35,631 nucleotides of DNA from an uncultured Subdoligranulum sp. (GTDB lineage Bacteria > Bacillota > Clostridia > Oscillospirales > Ruminococcaceae), in assembly GCA_904374465.1 (NCBI GenBank), contig CAJFFY010000025.1, positions 1-35,631 on the forward strand, written 5' to 3'. The notes under the pieces are model-generated. The model worked only from the letters and a program-made list of their open reading frames with translations, was not told where the DNA came from and made no database searches. Of this stretch, positions 34,328-35,631 are shown in pieces; positions within the stretch are counted from its first letter, which is position 1, and each line of letters opens with the position of its first letter. The position numbers were made by a program, and so were the translations under genes.

Positions 34328-34409
34328 GTTACCACATTCTGGGCGCGCTCCGCCAGATTCCTTGCGGAATCGGGATGTTGACGGTGCGACTTACAACTAC
34401 TCCCTTTTC
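34318..34409 (-). ncRNA. yybP-ykoY-type (Mn2+) riboswitch aptamer
   Basis: Read on the minus strand, the leader starts with GAAAAGGGAGTAG (34409-34397), matching the conserved AAAGGGGAGUAG opening of the yybP-ykoY class. GTCAACAT, like the conserved GUCAUCAU-type segment, follows. A hairpin arm with CCGATTCCGCAAGGAATCTGG comes next, and GAAAAG closes against CTTTTC (34323-34318). Known members bind Mn2+ and switch on exporters including P-type ATPases. Here the layout predicts that Mn2+ prevents the terminator and turns the pump on. Confidence 0.75.
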
Positions 34410-34417
34410 AAGCAGTA

Positions 34418-34446
34418 ACTATACCATGAACCCGGCGCAAATGCAA
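34418..34446 (-). promoter_or_regulatory. Promoter of the ATPase riboswitch transcript
   Basis: On the minus strand TTGCAT (34446-34441), a 17-base spacer ending in TGG, and TATAGT (34423-34418). Transcription would start at about 34411, just before the aptamer. Confidence 0.75.
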
Positions 34447-34585
34447 GGGGAAAATGGAGAAAATCGAAAAAGGGGAAGATCAGCCCTTGGCAGACCGCTG
34501 CTTTTTGCACTTTGCATGGTGGAAAATGACAGAACGGGACTGTGAAAAAATTGACATTTTTCCGCGCCGATAGGGGGCCCGGTGC

Positions 34586-34614
34586 TTGTTGTGGCCGGTC
34601 CGGTGTTGTATAAT
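34586..34614 (+). promoter_or_regulatory. Promoter of the PfkB kinase gene
   Basis: TTGTTG (34586-34591), 17 bases, perfect TATAAT (34609-34614). The ~70-base leader contains a 7-bp hairpin GTCCCGG/CCGGGAC (34632-34649) without a T-run, of unknown meaning. Confidence 0.7.
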
Positions 34615-34689
34615 AAAGAAAACCGTGACTGGTCCCGGTTTGCCGGGACGGTCCTTGCAAAAAAGGTATGATTCCGGGAGGTTTTTCAC

Positions 34690-35631
34690 ATGAAAGATGT
34701 AGTGGCATTGGGCGAACTGCTCATCGACTTCGCCCCCGTATCCACCGACGACGCTGGGTATCCCACCCTGAAAGCCCAGCCGGGCGGCGCGCCGGGTAAC
34801 TTCCTGGCGGCGCTGCAGCAATACGGCTGCACCACCGCGCTGATCGGCAAGGTGGGGGACGACGCCTTCGGCCACCTGCTCAAGGGCACGCTGGATACTT
34901 TGGGTATCGGCACCGGGGGCATCGTCACCGACCCGTCGGTCTTCACCACGCTGGCCTTTGTGACGCTGGACGCCACCGGCAACCGGTCCTTCAGCTTTGC
35001 CCGCAAGCCCGGCGCCGACACCTGCCTGCGCAGCGAGGAAATCGACTACAAGCTGCTGGACGACTGCAAGGTGTTCCACTTCGGGACCCTGAGCCTGACC
35101 AACGCCCCGGCCCGCTCCGCCACGCAGGCGGCGGTATCTTACGCGAAGAAACAGGGCAAACGCATCAGCTTTGACCCCAACCTGCGCAAGCCCCTGTGGC
35201 CGGACGACGCGGCGGCGAAAGAGCAGATGGAATGGGGTCTGCACCAGGCGGACATCGTCAAGATCAGCGACGAGGAGATTGAGTTTTTGTGGGGCCTTTC
35301 CCCCGAGGAAGGCGCCCAGAAGCTGCTGAAGGAGTACGGCGTCAAGCTGGTCTACGCCACGCTGGGCCCCAAGGGCAGCTACTTTGCCAACCGCAACGGC
35401 TGTGGGGAGGTGGCCTCCCCCACGGGGCTGCATGTCATCGACACCACCGGCGCCGGGGACATCTTCGGCGGCAGCGCCATGAGCCAGTTCCTGCGTCTGG
35501 GCAAGGCGCCGGAGGAGCTGACCGTCGAGGAAATGGGCGCCATCACCCGGTTCGCCTGCTGCGCGGCGTCCCTTTCCACCCAGACCCACGGCGGCATCAA
35601 CAGCGTGGTGCCCGAGGCCGACGTCCGGGCC
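34690..35631 (+). CDS. PfkB-family sugar kinase, fructokinase-like (3' end outside window)
   Basis: A frame open from ATG 34690 to the right edge (314 codons, no stop reached), with GGGAGG eight bases upstream. The N-terminus DVVALGELLIDF and the first PfkB signature region (KAQPGGAPGNFLAAL, then IGKVGDDAFG) are clear. FDPNLRKPLW is typical of bacterial fructokinases, and the second signature DTTGAGDIFGGS contains the catalytic aspartate and anion hole. PfkB fructokinases are about 315-325 residues, so only a few residues are missing. It would phosphorylate fructose or another sugar with ATP; the substrate cannot be fixed without neighbours. It has its own promoter. Confidence 0.93.
   Translation, partial: MKDVVALGELLIDFAPVSTDDAGYPTLKAQPGGAPGNFLAALQQYGCTTALIGKVGDDAFGHLLKGTLDTLGIGTGGIVTDPSVFTTLAFVTLDATGNRSFSFARKPGADTCLRSEEIDYKLLDDCKVFHFGTLSLTNAPARSATQAAVSYAKKQGKRISFDPNLRKPLWPDDAAAKEQMEWGLHQADIVKISDEEIEFLWGLSPEEGAQKLLKEYGVKLVYATLGPKGSYFANRNGCGEVASPTGLHVIDTTGAGDIFGGSAMSQFLRLGKAPEELTVEEMGAITRFACCAASLSTQTHGGINSVVPEADVRA

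Larger units (their letters stand above)
34224..34689. other. Gene-free divergent interval with riboswitch and two promoters
   Basis: 466 bases between the ATPase (minus) and the PfkB kinase (plus). It holds the ATPase leader (34224-34411), its promoter, and the kinase promoter and leader hairpin. The middle part (34447-34585) has no gene or clear signal. A TTGACA at 34551 has no -10 box at proper spacing. Confidence 0.7.

Noticed and set aside
34551..34580. TTGACA at 34551 as the PfkB promoter
   Set aside because: There is no -10 box 15-19 bases downstream; TTGTTG-N17-TATAAT further on is better.
34632..34649. T-box or other riboswitch before the PfkB gene
   Set aside because: Only a single 7-bp hairpin, no conserved T-box sequence and no terminator follow.
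1..35631. CRISPR array, insertion sequence, prophage, tRNA or rRNA
   Set aside because: No regularly spaced repeats, transposase or integrase motifs, tRNA cloverleaf or rRNA core sequences were found on reading both strands by eye.

Overview
The window is high-GC DNA from a Gram-positive (Firmicutes) anaerobe. Strong AGGAGG-type ribosome sites, GTG and TTG starts, an LPxTG-type wall anchor, lipoboxes, LytTR/GHKL signalling, a BrnQ carrier and a yybP-ykoY-like leader all fit a gut Oscillospirales bacterium of the Subdoligranulum/Gemmiger/Fournierella kind. That placement is an inference from gene content and composition; no rRNA or tRNA is present to fix it.

Left third (1-11.6 kb, mostly + strand): a LytTR response regulator overlaps its GHKL sensor kinase. 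A receiver-less OmpR-type DNA-binding protein follows. Next is a very large secreted M60-family (gluzincin) peptidase that carries a dockerin-like calcium-binding repeat pair, FN3 and F5/8C-like modules. Nineteen bases further on, in the same transcript, is a small membrane-anchored protein whose N-terminal domain looks like a divergent cohesin. Together they suggest a two-gene, cellulosome-style system that docks a mucin- or glycoprotein-cleaving protease on the cell surface. The signal peptide and the body of the peptidase lie in different reading frames, so a one-base frameshift sits near 3.1 kb. An RmlD-like reductase (minus) and a BrnQ carrier (plus) diverge from one promoter region.

Middle (11.6-21.5 kb, minus strand): a tightly overlapping ugp-type operon reads ugpC-ugpA-ugpE-ugpB-ugpQ followed by a HAD phosphatase. 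It would import and break down glycerol-3-phosphate and glycerophosphodiesters. Upstream of it, on the same strand, is a 1152-residue fibro-slime/SpaA-like surface protein with an LPPTG anchor.

Right third (21.6-35.6 kb): iscS-iscU, with a perfect 17-bp palindrome on the -35 box, then a MalY/PatB C-S lyase. An MMPL/RND exporter overlaps a GLUG-repeat surface protein and is preceded by an 8-8-8 inverted repeat. A lipoprotein of unknown role and a P2A-type cation ATPase are on the minus strand. The ATPase leader folds like a yybP-ykoY manganese riboswitch with an overlapping terminator. A PfkB sugar kinase runs off the right edge. No CRISPR array, insertion sequence, phage gene, tRNA or rRNA was seen.
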